Shown piece by piece: positions 7,891 through 16,283 of a stretch of 34,429 nucleotides of DNA. The stretch covers positions 1-34,429 of the forward strand of contig CAYVJA010000027.1 in NCBI GenBank assembly GCA_964451605.1, in the 5' to 3' direction. A program made the position numbers and the translations under genes. Source of the stretch: JAQVSH01 sp964451605 (lineage in GTDB: Bacteria; Bacteroidota; Bacteroidia; Bacteroidales; UBA4181). How positions within the stretch are numbered: position 1 is the first letter of the stretch; every line of letters begins with the position of its first letter. A model generated the notes under the pieces. That model searched no databases, had not been told where the DNA came from, and saw only the letters and a list, made by a program, of their open reading frames with translations.

Positions 7891-8954
7891 ATGGAGTTAT
7901 GCAATTGTTTTTTCCCCTCGGGTTCGGCCATTTTATTCCGGGTCCACTCACGGTATGCTTCCCGGTTCCTGAAGATATCTACAGCGGTATAAATGGCATT
8001 CCTGAAAGAGTCGGGCTGAGCTAACCCGGTTCCGGCCAGATCGTAAGCGGTTCCATGAGCCGGCGATGTACGGACGTAGGGAAGACCGGCAGTAAAATTG
8101 ACTCCCGATTCGAATGCAAGCAACTTAAAGGGAATTAAACCCTGATCATGATACATGGCCAACACGGCATCGAATTTAGAAATATGATCCGAACCAAAGA
8201 AGCCGTCGGCGGCATAGGGGCCAAATACCAGGTACCCTTCCTCTTTAGCCTGTTCGATGGCAGGAATCAAAATTTCCTCCTCCTCATTACCCAGAAGACC
8301 TCCGTCGCCGGAATGGGGATTCAATCCCAGTACGGCAATTTTCCCTCTTTTAATGGAAAAATCCTGTAAAAGGGTTTGATTCAGGAGACGGATCCTTCCC
8401 ACAATCTTCTCACGGCTGATAGCCGAAGCAACCTCCGAAAGAGGAATATGACCCGTGAGAACTGCAATCCGAATCCCCTCCGACACCATAAGCATAAGGG
8501 AATCGTCGGCACCAAAGGTCGACTGCAGATACTCCGTATGGCCAGGAAAGTGGAAGGCGTCCGACTGTACATTCTGTTTGTTGATAGGAGCTGTAACCAG
8601 CACATCAATCTGTTCCTGCTTCAGTGCCGTTACCGCCTCTTTCAGACAGAGAAAGGCAGCAGCACCGGCCTCAGGCGTCGACTTGCCGGGATCAACCCTC
8701 ACCGCATCGTCAAGACAATTCACCAGATTAATCCGTCGCGGATCGGCTTCGGAAGCCGAACGAATGGTATTCACGGTAAAATTATTCAGGTTGAGAAGCT
8801 TCCGGTAGAAAGCCAATACTTTGGGCGATCCAAAAATCACTATCGTGTACTCTTCGGCCAATCGGGGATCTGATAAAGCCTTCATCATCACCTCATACCC
8901 GATTCCGTTCATGTCGCCCTGACTAATTCCAACCCGTATTTTCTCTGTTCTCAT
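7884..8954 (-). CDS. pdxA: 4-hydroxythreonine-4-phosphate dehydrogenase
   Basis: NAD-dependent oxidation and decarboxylation of 4-phosphohydroxy-threonine in the DXP-dependent pyridoxal phosphate pathway; cytosolic homodimer. 356 residues, slightly longer than the E. coli enzyme. Start IRVGISQGDMNGIGYEV is typical. The three metal-binding histidines sit in FPGHTEYL, GLNPHSGDGG and AMYHDQGLIPFK, and TSPAHGTAYDLAGTG closes the core. A TAnnTTTG element lies 20 bases before the ATG, back to back with that of mqnC. Its 3' end overlaps priA by 7 bases. No other pyridoxine gene is adjacent. Several enzymes of the window (e.g. the aminotransferase at 10461) need the cofactor, but that is general rather than local linkage. 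Confidence 0.96.
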   Translation of the reverse strand: MRTEKIRVGISQGDMNGIGYEVMMKALSDPRLAEEYTIVIFGSPKVLAFYRKLLNLNNFTVNTIRSASEADPRRINLVNCLDDAVRVDPGKSTPEAGAAAFLCLKEAVTALKQEQIDVLVTAPINKQNVQSDAFHFPGHTEYLQSTFGADDSLMLMVSEGIRIAVLTGHIPLSEVASAISREKIVGRIRLLNQTLLQDFSIKRGKIAVLGLNPHSGDGGLLGNEEEEILIPAIEQAKEEGYLVFGPYAADGFFGSDHISKFDAVLAMYHDQGLIPFKLLAFESGVNFTAGLPYVRTSPAHGTAYDLAGTGLAQPDSFRNAIYTAVDIFRNREAYREWTRNKMAEPEGKKQLHNSIQ

Positions 8955-8974
8955 ACCCGTTTTTATTTGCTACA

Positions 8975-8982
8975 CAAAAGTA
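8975..8982 (-). promoter_or_regulatory. Bacteroidetes -7 element for pdxA
   Basis: The minus strand reads TACTTTTG, an exact TAnnTTTG match, 20 bases before the pdxA ATG. No clear -33 partner. Confidence 0.5.
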
Positions 8983-9008
8983 GTCAATTTAGAATTGCCC
9001 CACGCCCC

Positions 9009-9039
9009 TTGGTGCAGGGAAAAACTTTGTGTAGGTTTG
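9009..9039 (+). promoter_or_regulatory. Promoter of mqnC (-33 TTG / -7 TAGGTTTG)
   Basis: TTG at 9009-9011 and TAGGTTTG at 9032-9039 are separated by 20 bases, which fits the Bacteroidetes housekeeping promoter. The ATG begins only nine bases after the -7 element, so the message would have almost no leader. Confidence 0.6.
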
Positions 9040-9048
9040 CCATCACAT

Positions 9049-10146
9049 ATGAAAAGCGATTCCGTTACCCGACTTCTTAACCGTGCACTTGCACAAGAGT
9101 GGCTCTCACACGACGAAGGGGCTTTTCTTTACCGGAATGCCCCGCTTGCCACGCTTATGTACACCGCACACACCCTGCGGATGGCTATCCACTCAGAGCC
9201 GAAGGTAACCTGGATTGCCGACCGAAACATCAATTATACCAATATCTGTACTACCCGATGCCGTTTTTGCAACTTTCACAGAGTTGCCTCCGATCCGGAA
9301 GCCTATGTAACCGGCTCCGATGCCTATCGCCAAAAGATTGACGAACTTATCGCCTGCGGGGGCAATCAAATTTTATTGCAGGGGGGAGTACATCCTGATT
9401 TCGATCTGGAATTCTACACCCGGCTATTCCGAGATCTGAAAACGTGGTATCCCCGGCTTCAGTTGCATGCGCTCGGTCCTCATGAAGTCAACGCGCTGGC
9501 GCAAAGAGAGGGAAAAAGTATTACCGAAATTCTCAGAATCTTGATAGATGCGGGGTTGGACTCTCTTCCGGGTGCAGGGGCAGAAATTTTGTCCGACAGA
9601 GTCAGGCAAATTGTTTCGCCCGGAAAATGTACTGTAAATGAATGGCTTGAAGTGATGCGGCAAGCCCATGCTCTTGGGCTGGTTACTTCGGCAACCATGA
9701 TGTACGGCCATGCCGAGACCCTGGAAGAGCGGATGCAACATCTGGTATTGATCAGATTACTTCAGTCGGAAAAGGGACCCCACAATCCGGGTTTTATCTC
9801 CTTTACAGCCTGGCCTTTCCAATCGAAGGGAACCCGATTGGAATCGAAATACGGTTATACTTCTAAAAACCACACCGACGAATTTCTGCGTATGAACGCA
9901 CTGATTCGTATCATGTTGCCCAATATCACCAATATTCAGGCCTCCTGGCTTACTGCAGGGCGTGAAGCAGCGCAGTTAAGCCTGTGGGGAGGGGTTAACG
10001 ATATGGGATCGGTTATGATGGAAGAGAATGTGGTTTCGGCGGCAGGCGCCGAGAAAAGTTTTACGAGTGTAGAAAAGATGGAAGAGATGATCCGTGAGGC
10101 CGGATTCGAACCGCAAAAAAGAGACCAACACTATAGAGCCATATAA
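9049..10146 (+). CDS. mqnC: Cyclic dehypoxanthinyl futalosine synthase (radical SAM)
   Basis: Closes the ring of dehypoxanthine futalosine in the futalosine pathway of menaquinone synthesis. 365 residues. The radical SAM cluster CTTRCRFC supplies Cys67, Cys71 and Cys74. ILLQGGVHPDFDLEFY, HALGPHEV, DSLPGAGAEILSDRVR and TSATMMYGHAET are MqnC-like and separate it from MqnE. The ATG at 9049 was chosen because the upstream in-frame ATG at 8995 would place the start before the promoter. A Dabb gene follows after 12 bases. No other mqn genes are in the window. Confidence 0.92.
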   Translation: MKSDSVTRLLNRALAQEWLSHDEGAFLYRNAPLATLMYTAHTLRMAIHSEPKVTWIADRNINYTNICTTRCRFCNFHRVASDPEAYVTGSDAYRQKIDELIACGGNQILLQGGVHPDFDLEFYTRLFRDLKTWYPRLQLHALGPHEVNALAQREGKSITEILRILIDAGLDSLPGAGAEILSDRVRQIVSPGKCTVNEWLEVMRQAHALGLVTSATMMYGHAETLEERMQHLVLIRLLQSEKGPHNPGFISFTAWPFQSKGTRLESKYGYTSKNHTDEFLRMNALIRIMLPNITNIQASWLTAGREAAQLSLWGGVNDMGSVMMEENVVSAAGAEKSFTSVEKMEEMIREAGFEPQKRDQHYRAI

Positions 10147-10158
10147 AACCCTATTGCA

Positions 10159-10464
10159 ATGATAAAGCACATCGTGATGTGGCAACTCAAAGAGTTTGCC
10201 GAAGGACATTCCAAACGGGATAACATGAAATTTCTGAATGAGAAATTTAGCCTGCTCTCCACGCAAATCGAGGCCATTCAGAGCCTGAAAACAGGTATGA
10301 ATATAGAAGAGTGCCCCTTTTCGAATTACGATTATGTCCTGGAGACCACCTTCGCCGATTTTGGTGCACTGGAAACCTACCAATCACACCCCGCCCATCA
10401 GGAGGTTGCCCGATTTGTGCGAGAGGTAGTCAGTGCACGAGCCTGTGTCGACTACGAATATTAG
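10159..10464 (+). CDS. Dabb (stress-responsive A/B barrel) family protein
   Basis: 101 residues. A single dimeric alpha+beta barrel domain with the family start MIKHIVMWQLKEFA, the central GMNIEECPFSNYDYVLETTF strand pair and the late SHPAHQEVARFV helix. Such proteins are small cytosolic dimers, mostly without a known reaction. Probably co-transcribed with mqnC (12-base spacing). A link to the quinone pathway is conceivable but not shown. Its last four bases overlap the end of the convergent aminotransferase gene. Confidence 0.85.
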   Translation: MIKHIVMWQLKEFAEGHSKRDNMKFLNEKFSLLSTQIEAIQSLKTGMNIEECPFSNYDYVLETTFADFGALETYQSHPAHQEVARFVREVVSARACVDYEY

Positions 10465-11777
10465 GGGTGATCGGCCCGGAAACGGGCCAGCCGTTCTTCC
10501 ATTTCAGGAAATTGCTCAGGTTGAGCAAACGACACACAGGCGCGCAATCCTTCAGTTCGTTCGCTGCCGGTAATATCGAGCGAAATGGCACTGATTCCGT
10601 AGTAAAGCAACTCCCGGAGCAACTCTCCTCCACTCAGACCGGGATAAGCAATAGTGAAGTAAAATCCATCGGCAAGCGGCAAATCTTCATCCCTGTCGTA
10701 CACCACGTGGAAGCCGTATTTCAGGAAGAGCTTCTTCATCACAGCCGCCTTCTCTCCGTACGACGACACCGACTCAACAAAGTTGAGATTTCCGTCGTTG
10801 GCTGCTTTTAACATGGCAGCCAACGCATACTGCGATGAGTGGGTTGTCCCCGAGGAGATACCGTATAAGGCCCCGTACACCATGGCATGACCCAGTTCGG
10901 CCGATGCAAAATTGCGCTTCAAATCGGGATAGGAGCGGTGATAGAGTGCATCGCTTACCCCAAGGAATCCGATTCGCTGTCCGGCATAACTAAAAATCTT
11001 CGATGCCGAAAAGAGCAAAATGTAGCGGTCGGTGTAGTGAGCCACCGAGGGTGGAAAAGGATGGGTACCCGGCCGGGAGTAATCAGTACGGAAATCCATA
11101 CCAAAATAGGCCTGATCTTCAATAACTACAGCATCGTATTTATCGGCTACTTCGGCAATAATCTGAAGTTCGCGCGGGGTGAAGCAGATCCACGATGGAT
11201 TATTCGGACTGGAGTACAGAATAGAAGAGATATTCCCTTTCGAGAGGTACGACTCCAGCTTGCCACGCAGTTTCTCTCCGCGGAACTCGTAGACATCGAA
11301 CGATTCGAAAGGGATCCCCAGAATTTTGTGTTGTTGCTTTTGCACCGGGAAACCGGGATCGATGAAAAGGGTAGTGGTCTTGCGGGCATCGGCACGCGAA
11401 AGGGTCATAAATACAGCAAGTCCGCCCTGCATGGAACCTACGGTGGGAACACACCCCTGAGGCGAAAGTTTTACATTGAGAAAGGATTGCAGAAAGCGCG
11501 ATGCCTCCTGCTTTAACGGAGGTATCCCTTCGATAGAGGGGTAGACCGAGGCCACTCCGCTACGCAACGCTTCAATTTCCGCTTCTACGCCCACATCCGA
11601 TGCGGGTAACCCCGGAACACCCATCTCCATACGGATAAAACGTTTACCGGAGGCCTGCTCTATCAGTCCCACCAATTTTACGATCTCGCGTATGGAGGCC
11701 GCTGCAACATTTTCTATTTTACACTTTGCCAGTGCTTCATCTACAATGTCGGCTGGAATAGGGGTATTCTTATTCAT
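10461..11777 (-). CDS. PLP-dependent aminotransferase (class I/II, fold type I)
   Basis: 438 residues, cytosolic. Visible fold type I features: SPNNPSWICFTPREL (substrate/PLP loop), VVIEDQAYFGMDF with the ring-stacking Asp/Tyr, and SASKIFSYAGQRIGFLG with the Schiff-base Lys and phosphate-binding Arg. The small-domain arginine that binds the carboxylate is probably in the LRACVSFAQPEQF segment. It is the last gene of the five-gene minus-strand unit, 14 bases after a PaaK-type ligase. From that context I infer an aromatic amino acid or similar donor, giving arylpyruvates. Exact substrate is not readable. Confidence 0.87.
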   Translation of the reverse strand: MNKNTPIPADIVDEALAKCKIENVAAASIREIVKLVGLIEQASGKRFIRMEMGVPGLPASDVGVEAEIEALRSGVASVYPSIEGIPPLKQEASRFLQSFLNVKLSPQGCVPTVGSMQGGLAVFMTLSRADARKTTTLFIDPGFPVQKQQHKILGIPFESFDVYEFRGEKLRGKLESYLSKGNISSILYSSPNNPSWICFTPRELQIIAEVADKYDAVVIEDQAYFGMDFRTDYSRPGTHPFPPSVAHYTDRYILLFSASKIFSYAGQRIGFLGVSDALYHRSYPDLKRNFASAELGHAMVYGALYGISSGTTHSSQYALAAMLKAANDGNLNFVESVSSYGEKAAVMKKLFLKYGFHVVYDRDEDLPLADGFYFTIAYPGLSGGELLRELLYYGISAISLDITGSERTEGLRACVSFAQPEQFPEMEERLARFRADHP

Positions 11778-11791
11778 GGGTATGCAAAACG

Positions 11792-13090
11792 CTATTTTTG
11801 TCTCCGGTCTATTACCCGCTTGGCTTTTCCTTCGCTTCGGGCAAGTGTTTGAGGTTCGACCAGCGAAACCTTGATGCTCAAACCGATAGCACTCTGCAAC
11901 GCGTGCTGAATTTTCCGTCCGAGCATCTGCAACTCGCTGATCTTATCGGTAAAATAGATCTCATCAACCTCTACCTGCAATTCGAGTGTATCAAGGTTGT
12001 TCTCTCTGTCTACAAAGAGCATATAGTGCGGGCTGGTGGCTCTGAGTTCGAGCAGTACATGTTCTATCTGCGATGGGAAGAGGTTTACACCCCTGATAAT
12101 AAGCATATCATCGCTTCGTCCGGTAATCTTCTCCATCCTGACCAGGGTGCGTCCGCATTTGCAGGGAGCATAATCGAGAACGGAGAGATCGCGGGTATTA
12201 TAGCGAATCAAGGGGAGTCCCTCCTTGGTAATGGTGGTAAACACCAACTCTCCCTTTGCCCCTTCGGGTAACACCTCTCCGGTCTCGGGATCGACAATTT
12301 CGGGAATAAAATGGTCTTCGTTGATATGAAGTCCGCAGTGGCATTCACAATCATTGGCAACACCGGGTCCGATAATCTCGCTCAGACCATAAATATCGTG
12401 TGCACGAATATTCCACTTGGCCTCCAGTTCGCGACGCATATTTTCGGTCCAGGGCTCAGCCCCGAAAATTCCGATTCTAAGTTTCAGATCGTTGAGTGAA
12501 TAGCCGTGTTCTGCCATAGCATCGGCAAGATGCAAAGCGTACGAGGGGGTACAGGCAAGCACGGTTGCCCCGAAATCGGCCATAATCTGGAGTTGTCGGC
12601 GGCTATTGCCTCCCGAGATGGGAATAACCGTACATCCCATCTTTTCGGCACCATAGTGAGCTCCCAATCCGCCGGTAAAGAGTCCGTAACCGTATGCCAC
12701 CTGCATTACATCGTGGCGGGTAATACCGGCCATCGCAAAACAGCGGGCGGTAACCTCACTCCAAATCTGTAAATCGTGACGGGTATAGCCCACCGTGGTG
12801 GGTTTCCCGGTGGTTCCGCTCGAAGCATGTACCCGCACAATCTCGCTCATTGGCACGGCAAAAAGCCCAAAAGGGTAATTGTCGCGCAAATCTTGCTTAC
12901 GTGTAAATGGCAACTTCCGCAAATCCTCTACCGTTCTGATATCTTCGGGCTCCACCCTGAGCTCCTGCATCTTCTTACGGTAAAAAGGTACGGTATGATA
13001 GGCCCTGTCGACCATATCGCGCAGACGCGCCGTCTGACATTCGCGCATCTCCTGGCGCGACATGCATTCAAAGGTTTCGTTCCAAATCAT
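11792..13090 (-). CDS. Phenylacetate--CoA ligase family protein (copy 2)
   Basis: 432 residues. AMP-forming aryl-acid CoA ligase. Visible: N-terminal YHTVPFYRKKM, P-loop HASSGTTGKPTTVGYT, SGGNSRRQLQIM, YGLSEIIGPGVANDC, VFTTITKEGLPLIRYNTRDLS, and the C-terminal hinge/lid with GRSDDMLIIRGVNLFPSQIEH. In Bacteroidales and anaerobes such enzymes often activate phenylacetate, indoleacetate or related acids made from aromatic amino acids. The gene lies between the ACT protein (16 bases) and the aminotransferase (14 bases). It differs clearly in sequence from copy 1 at 13565, for example in the CECHCG segment, so the two copies may have different substrates. Confidence 0.92.
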   Translation of the reverse strand: MIWNETFECMSRQEMRECQTARLRDMVDRAYHTVPFYRKKMQELRVEPEDIRTVEDLRKLPFTRKQDLRDNYPFGLFAVPMSEIVRVHASSGTTGKPTTVGYTRHDLQIWSEVTARCFAMAGITRHDVMQVAYGYGLFTGGLGAHYGAEKMGCTVIPISGGNSRRQLQIMADFGATVLACTPSYALHLADAMAEHGYSLNDLKLRIGIFGAEPWTENMRRELEAKWNIRAHDIYGLSEIIGPGVANDCECHCGLHINEDHFIPEIVDPETGEVLPEGAKGELVFTTITKEGLPLIRYNTRDLSVLDYAPCKCGRTLVRMEKITGRSDDMLIIRGVNLFPSQIEHVLLELRATSPHYMLFVDRENNLDTLELQVEVDEIYFTDKISELQMLGRKIQHALQSAIGLSIKVSLVEPQTLARSEGKAKRVIDRRQK

Positions 13091-13106
13091 CTTGGTTGCT
13101 GCTTTA

Positions 13107-13526
13107 CTATTTCAAATCGGCTTCGGTAATCAATTTCAGGCCATCCTGGGCAATAATTTCCAGTGCCTTTTCGCGGTTATCCATTCTAAGCACAGCTACC
13201 GCTTTCGAACCGAAACTAAAGGCATACAGATACTCAATACTGACGTTTCTGCTCGCGAAACAGTCCAGAATTCCGGAAAGCGAGCCCGATGCCATGCCCA
13301 GCTCGAGTGCAATCACCTCGCTCAGATTGGCGCTGAAACCCTTTTCGCGTAAAATGGCCAGCGAGCCCGACGGATCGGAGACAATCATACGCAGAATGCC
13401 ATATTCGGTGGTATCGGCAATGGTTAGCGCTGTAATGTTGATATCGGCCTTGGCCAACACAGATAACACCTCGTTCAATCGCCCGGATTTGTTTTCGAGG
13501 AATACAGATAATTGTCTGACAGTCAT
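13107..13526 (-). CDS. Tandem ACT-domain protein
   Basis: 139 residues with two ACT domains (about residues 4-66 and 72-138). The first has VFLENKSGRLNEVLSVLAKADINI, the second ASGSLSGILDCFASRNVSIEYLYAF. ACT pairs bind amino acids and control enzymes. This type is repeatedly found next to PaaK-type ligases and indolepyruvate oxidoreductases in anaerobes. The start ATG at 13526 follows its own TAnnTTTG element. I infer a sensor of amino acid supply for the two ligases that flank it. No catalytic domain is present. Confidence 0.9.
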   Translation of the reverse strand: MTVRQLSVFLENKSGRLNEVLSVLAKADINITALTIADTTEYGILRMIVSDPSGSLAILREKGFSANLSEVIALELGMASGSLSGILDCFASRNVSIEYLYAFSFGSKAVAVLRMDNREKALEIIAQDGLKLITEADLK

Positions 13527-13555
13527 AGCATCAATTATTAAGTGTGTATCACCTT

Positions 13556-13563
13556 CAAAGGTA
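13556..13563 (-). promoter_or_regulatory. Internal -7 element before ACT gene
   Basis: The minus strand reads TACCTTTG, an exact TAnnTTTG match, in the only sizeable spacer (38 bases) of the five-gene unit, 29 bases before the ACT gene ATG. It may let the last three genes be transcribed alone. Confidence 0.45.
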
Positions 13564-13564
13564 T

Positions 13565-14875
13565 CTAATTTTTTCGCAAATCCCGTACACGCACCGCTTT
13601 GCCTTCGGCCTGCGGAAGCGATCCTTTTTGTACCAGTTTCACCTGCGGCGTAACCAAAATCTCGTCTCTCAGTTGGTGCACAATCTCTTTGTTGAGGCGC
13701 AAAAGCGAACCGTAATCATCGCCTGTGAGTTCGGTTAACTCTACTTCTACGATGATCTCGTCCGAATTACCCGAATTTTCCAGAGTAATCAGGTAATTCG
13801 ATCCCAACTCCTCAAAGTGCATCAGTATCTTCTCTATCTGCATAGGGAAGATATTAACCCCCTTGATAATGAACATATCATCGCTGCGCCCTTTGATTCG
13901 GTCAATCCGGCGATGTGTTCGCCCGCAGGGGCACTCGCCCGGCAGGAAACGGGTGAGGTCGCGGGTGCGATAGCGGATAATGGGCATACTTTCGCGGTTG
14001 AGCGTGGTAAGCACCAACTCACCTATCTCGCCATCCGGAACCGGCAAAAGGGTATCCGGATCGACAATTTCTACTATGTAATAGTCTTCCCAAATATGGA
14101 GACCATTCTGAAAGGGACACTCAAAGGCCACACCGGGGCCGCTCATCTCCGACATTCCAAAGGAGTTATAAGCCTTAACCCCGAGAAGTGCCTCGATACG
14201 GGCACGCTGGGCCTCGGTATGGGGCTCTGCGCCGATAATGAGTGTACGGAGTGAAGTTTGGGTGCGCGGATCTATACCCATCTCCTGAAACACCTCCGCC
14301 AGACGGGTAGCATAACTGGGAATGGCATGGAGTGCAGTAGTACCAAAGTCCTGAATAAACTTCACCTGACGACGGCTGTTTCCGGCTCCGGCAGGCACAG
14401 TAAGTGCCCCCAGCTTTTCGGCGCCATACTGAAACCCAAGCCCTCCCGTAAACATTCCGTACCCGGAGCTGTTCTGAAACACATCAGTGTCGCGAAGCCC
14501 CACCATATACAGACAACGGGCCACCTCGTTTGCCCAGCTGTCGAGATCGGCAGCCGAATGAAAAATAACGGTGGGATTCCCTGTGGTTCCACTGGAAGAG
14601 TGAAGCCGCACACACCTTTTGAGAGAACCGCTAACCAACCCGAATGGGTAGTTGTCGCGTAAATCGGCTTTCGTCGTAAACGGGAGTTTATGCAAATCGC
14701 CGATTGTCTGAATAGAATCCGGAGTAATGCCCATACGGGCAAAAACCTTACTGTAATAGGGTGAACCGGAGGCTATCCGTATAGTTTTGCGAAGTTTTTC
14801 TACCTGAAGAGACTCAATCTCTGCCCGGGAAAGGGTTTCCAGTTTCTCTTCCCAATAGGCACCACGTTGTTCCAT
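13565..14875 (-). CDS. Phenylacetate--CoA ligase family protein (copy 1)
   Basis: 436 residues. Same family and layout as the gene at 11792: P-loop LHSSSGTTGNPTVIFHS, GAGNSRRQVKFI, SFGMSEMSGPGVAFEC, LTTLNRESMPIIRYRTRDLT, CPCGRTHRRIDRIKGRSDDMFIIKGVNIFPMQIE. It starts four bases after the outer-membrane barrel gene, so the two are surely co-transcribed. In the lid region the two copies share the GRSDDM hinge. Presumed function: activation of an arylacetic or similar acid to its CoA ester; substrate unproven. Confidence 0.92.
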   Translation of the reverse strand: MEQRGAYWEEKLETLSRAEIESLQVEKLRKTIRIASGSPYYSKVFARMGITPDSIQTIGDLHKLPFTTKADLRDNYPFGLVSGSLKRCVRLHSSSGTTGNPTVIFHSAADLDSWANEVARCLYMVGLRDTDVFQNSSGYGMFTGGLGFQYGAEKLGALTVPAGAGNSRRQVKFIQDFGTTALHAIPSYATRLAEVFQEMGIDPRTQTSLRTLIIGAEPHTEAQRARIEALLGVKAYNSFGMSEMSGPGVAFECPFQNGLHIWEDYYIVEIVDPDTLLPVPDGEIGELVLTTLNRESMPIIRYRTRDLTRFLPGECPCGRTHRRIDRIKGRSDDMFIIKGVNIFPMQIEKILMHFEELGSNYLITLENSGNSDEIIVEVELTELTGDDYGSLLRLNKEIVHQLRDEILVTPQVKLVQKGSLPQAEGKAVRVRDLRKN

Positions 14876-14879
14876 TGAT

Positions 14880-16151
14880 CTAAAATAAAAACATCATAAG
14901 CAGATTCAAGCGCAGATTGGTTACGGAATGGGTCTCAGCCACTTTTCCGTAGTCAATCTTATCTATTGTTCCGAATTCGGCACCCGAAATCTCGAGTTCG
15001 GAGCCCAGCTGCAGATTCTTTGCGTTAAAAAAGAGGTGTGGTGAAAAACGCCACATCGAACGAATATTGCCGGCACGGGCATAGACCGTGGATATTTCGC
15101 GATCTAACGTGCCCAGATTGCGGATGTACCCGGCAAAAAAGCCGGCCTGCCACACTTTGCCATAATCGAGATTAATCCATGAGTTCCAGTGCTGAATAGG
15201 GGTATACTCTTCGGCTCCGGTAACGGGATCGACGTTCGAAACCGCATATCCGCCCAACATCAGCGATTCGGTCATATTCTGCGCATACATCGAACTGGCT
15301 TTCATGGTAAAATCCGGATCCTTATACTGCAGATAACCCATTGCCGTAAAGGTGGTCAGCAGCTGATTGGTCTTGTACTTTAACCCCCCTTCGCCGGTAG
15401 TCACCGTACGGGGTTGCACAGATTTGGTATGTCCGATGGCTCCAAAAAGCCAGTTCTTGTACTTGTACTGAATCCACAAATCAATTTCAGGAATCATGGC
15501 GTCGCGCATAAACATGTTACTCTTTAGCGCGGGCTGAATGCCGGCAGGATCGGGACCCAGGGTACAATAATCACCTTGCATGGCGGCAGTGGCCGAAAGC
15601 AGAAAATTCCCCGGCATCCAGCTGAATCGAAGCTGATCGGAGCGATTGAAGTTCCAGAAAGGTGCGCCTGTATTAAATGCCACCACATTGGGCATACTGG
15701 CAATCGACAGGGGCATCCAGGTCCGCCCCATCAGCAGAGAAGTTTCGCCCCAATCAAGCAGAGAGTAAACCTGGCGGAGCCGGATACCATAGGTATTCGA
15801 CATACCGGTAAAATCGAACTCAACGTAGGCAGACGATTTGGCATTCAACACCTCCGGACCGAAAAAACGGAAAGTCATACGGGTGGCAATTGCCGAAAGG
15901 GCAGTAGAGGAGGCCTTATTCAAATCGCGGCCGTTGGCATCGGGCAGCTTATCCATGGGATAGAAGGAGACAAGCCCATCAACTACCTCGGCCGTTTTAC
16001 GGGTATCGTAGACAAAATCGGTACGGAGGAATCCCCCAATTTGCAGTTTAATACTTTTCGAAACGACTACGGTATCGCCCTGAGGGTTACTTGCAAACAA
16101 CGGAAGGGCCAGGAAGAGACAAAAAATTGCCAGTTGTGTAGATAATCTCAT
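14880..16151 (-). CDS. Outer-membrane beta-barrel (DcaP-like porin)
   Basis: 423 residues. A signal peptide of about 20 residues (FCLFLALPLFAS) is followed by alternating amphipathic strands rich in aromatic residues, ending MFLF with the terminal Phe expected of outer-membrane proteins. IQIGGFLRTDF-like opening (here LQIGGFLRTDFVYDTR), MTFRFFGPE, AYVEFDFTG, LMGRTWMPL and FNTGAPFWNF resemble DcaP-type trimeric porins. Family placement is from memory of that pattern and moderately sure. First gene of the unit with two PaaK-type ligases, so a role in taking up or releasing acidic aromatic compounds is plausible. A terminator-like hairpin lies upstream on the same strand. Confidence 0.75.
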   Translation of the reverse strand: MRLSTQLAIFCLFLALPLFASNPQGDTVVVSKSIKLQIGGFLRTDFVYDTRKTAEVVDGLVSFYPMDKLPDANGRDLNKASSTALSAIATRMTFRFFGPEVLNAKSSAYVEFDFTGMSNTYGIRLRQVYSLLDWGETSLLMGRTWMPLSIASMPNVVAFNTGAPFWNFNRSDQLRFSWMPGNFLLSATAAMQGDYCTLGPDPAGIQPALKSNMFMRDAMIPEIDLWIQYKYKNWLFGAIGHTKSVQPRTVTTGEGGLKYKTNQLLTTFTAMGYLQYKDPDFTMKASSMYAQNMTESLMLGGYAVSNVDPVTGAEEYTPIQHWNSWINLDYGKVWQAGFFAGYIRNLGTLDREISTVYARAGNIRSMWRFSPHLFFNAKNLQLGSELEISGAEFGTIDKIDYGKVAETHSVTNLRLNLLMMFLF

Positions 16152-16230
16152 AAAATCGTGTTACTTTCCTTTTATTATCGGGCTATTGCCAGGAAATCGC
16201 GCAACCCCCGGATAAAAGAGACCAAAGGAA

Positions 16231-16261
16231 TAAAAAAAAATCGGGGATTCAAACAATCCCC
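16231..16261 (-). terminator. Terminator/attenuator-like hairpin upstream of porin-PaaK unit
   Basis: On the minus strand the bases form GGGGATT-GTTTG-AATCCCC followed by GA and nine T. This is a classical intrinsic terminator pointing toward the porin gene, ending about 80 bases before its ATG. No gene lies upstream on that strand, since the U32 gene diverges. Confidence 0.7.
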
Positions 16262-16270
16262 CGGAAATCT

Positions 16271-16278
16271 TACCTTTG
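16271..16278 (+). promoter_or_regulatory. Bacteroidetes -7 element for U32 gene
   Basis: TACCTTTG is an exact TAnnTTTG match, ending five bases before the ATG at 16284. Transcription from it would begin at or next to the start codon. Confidence 0.55.
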
Positions 16279-16283
16279 CGCCC

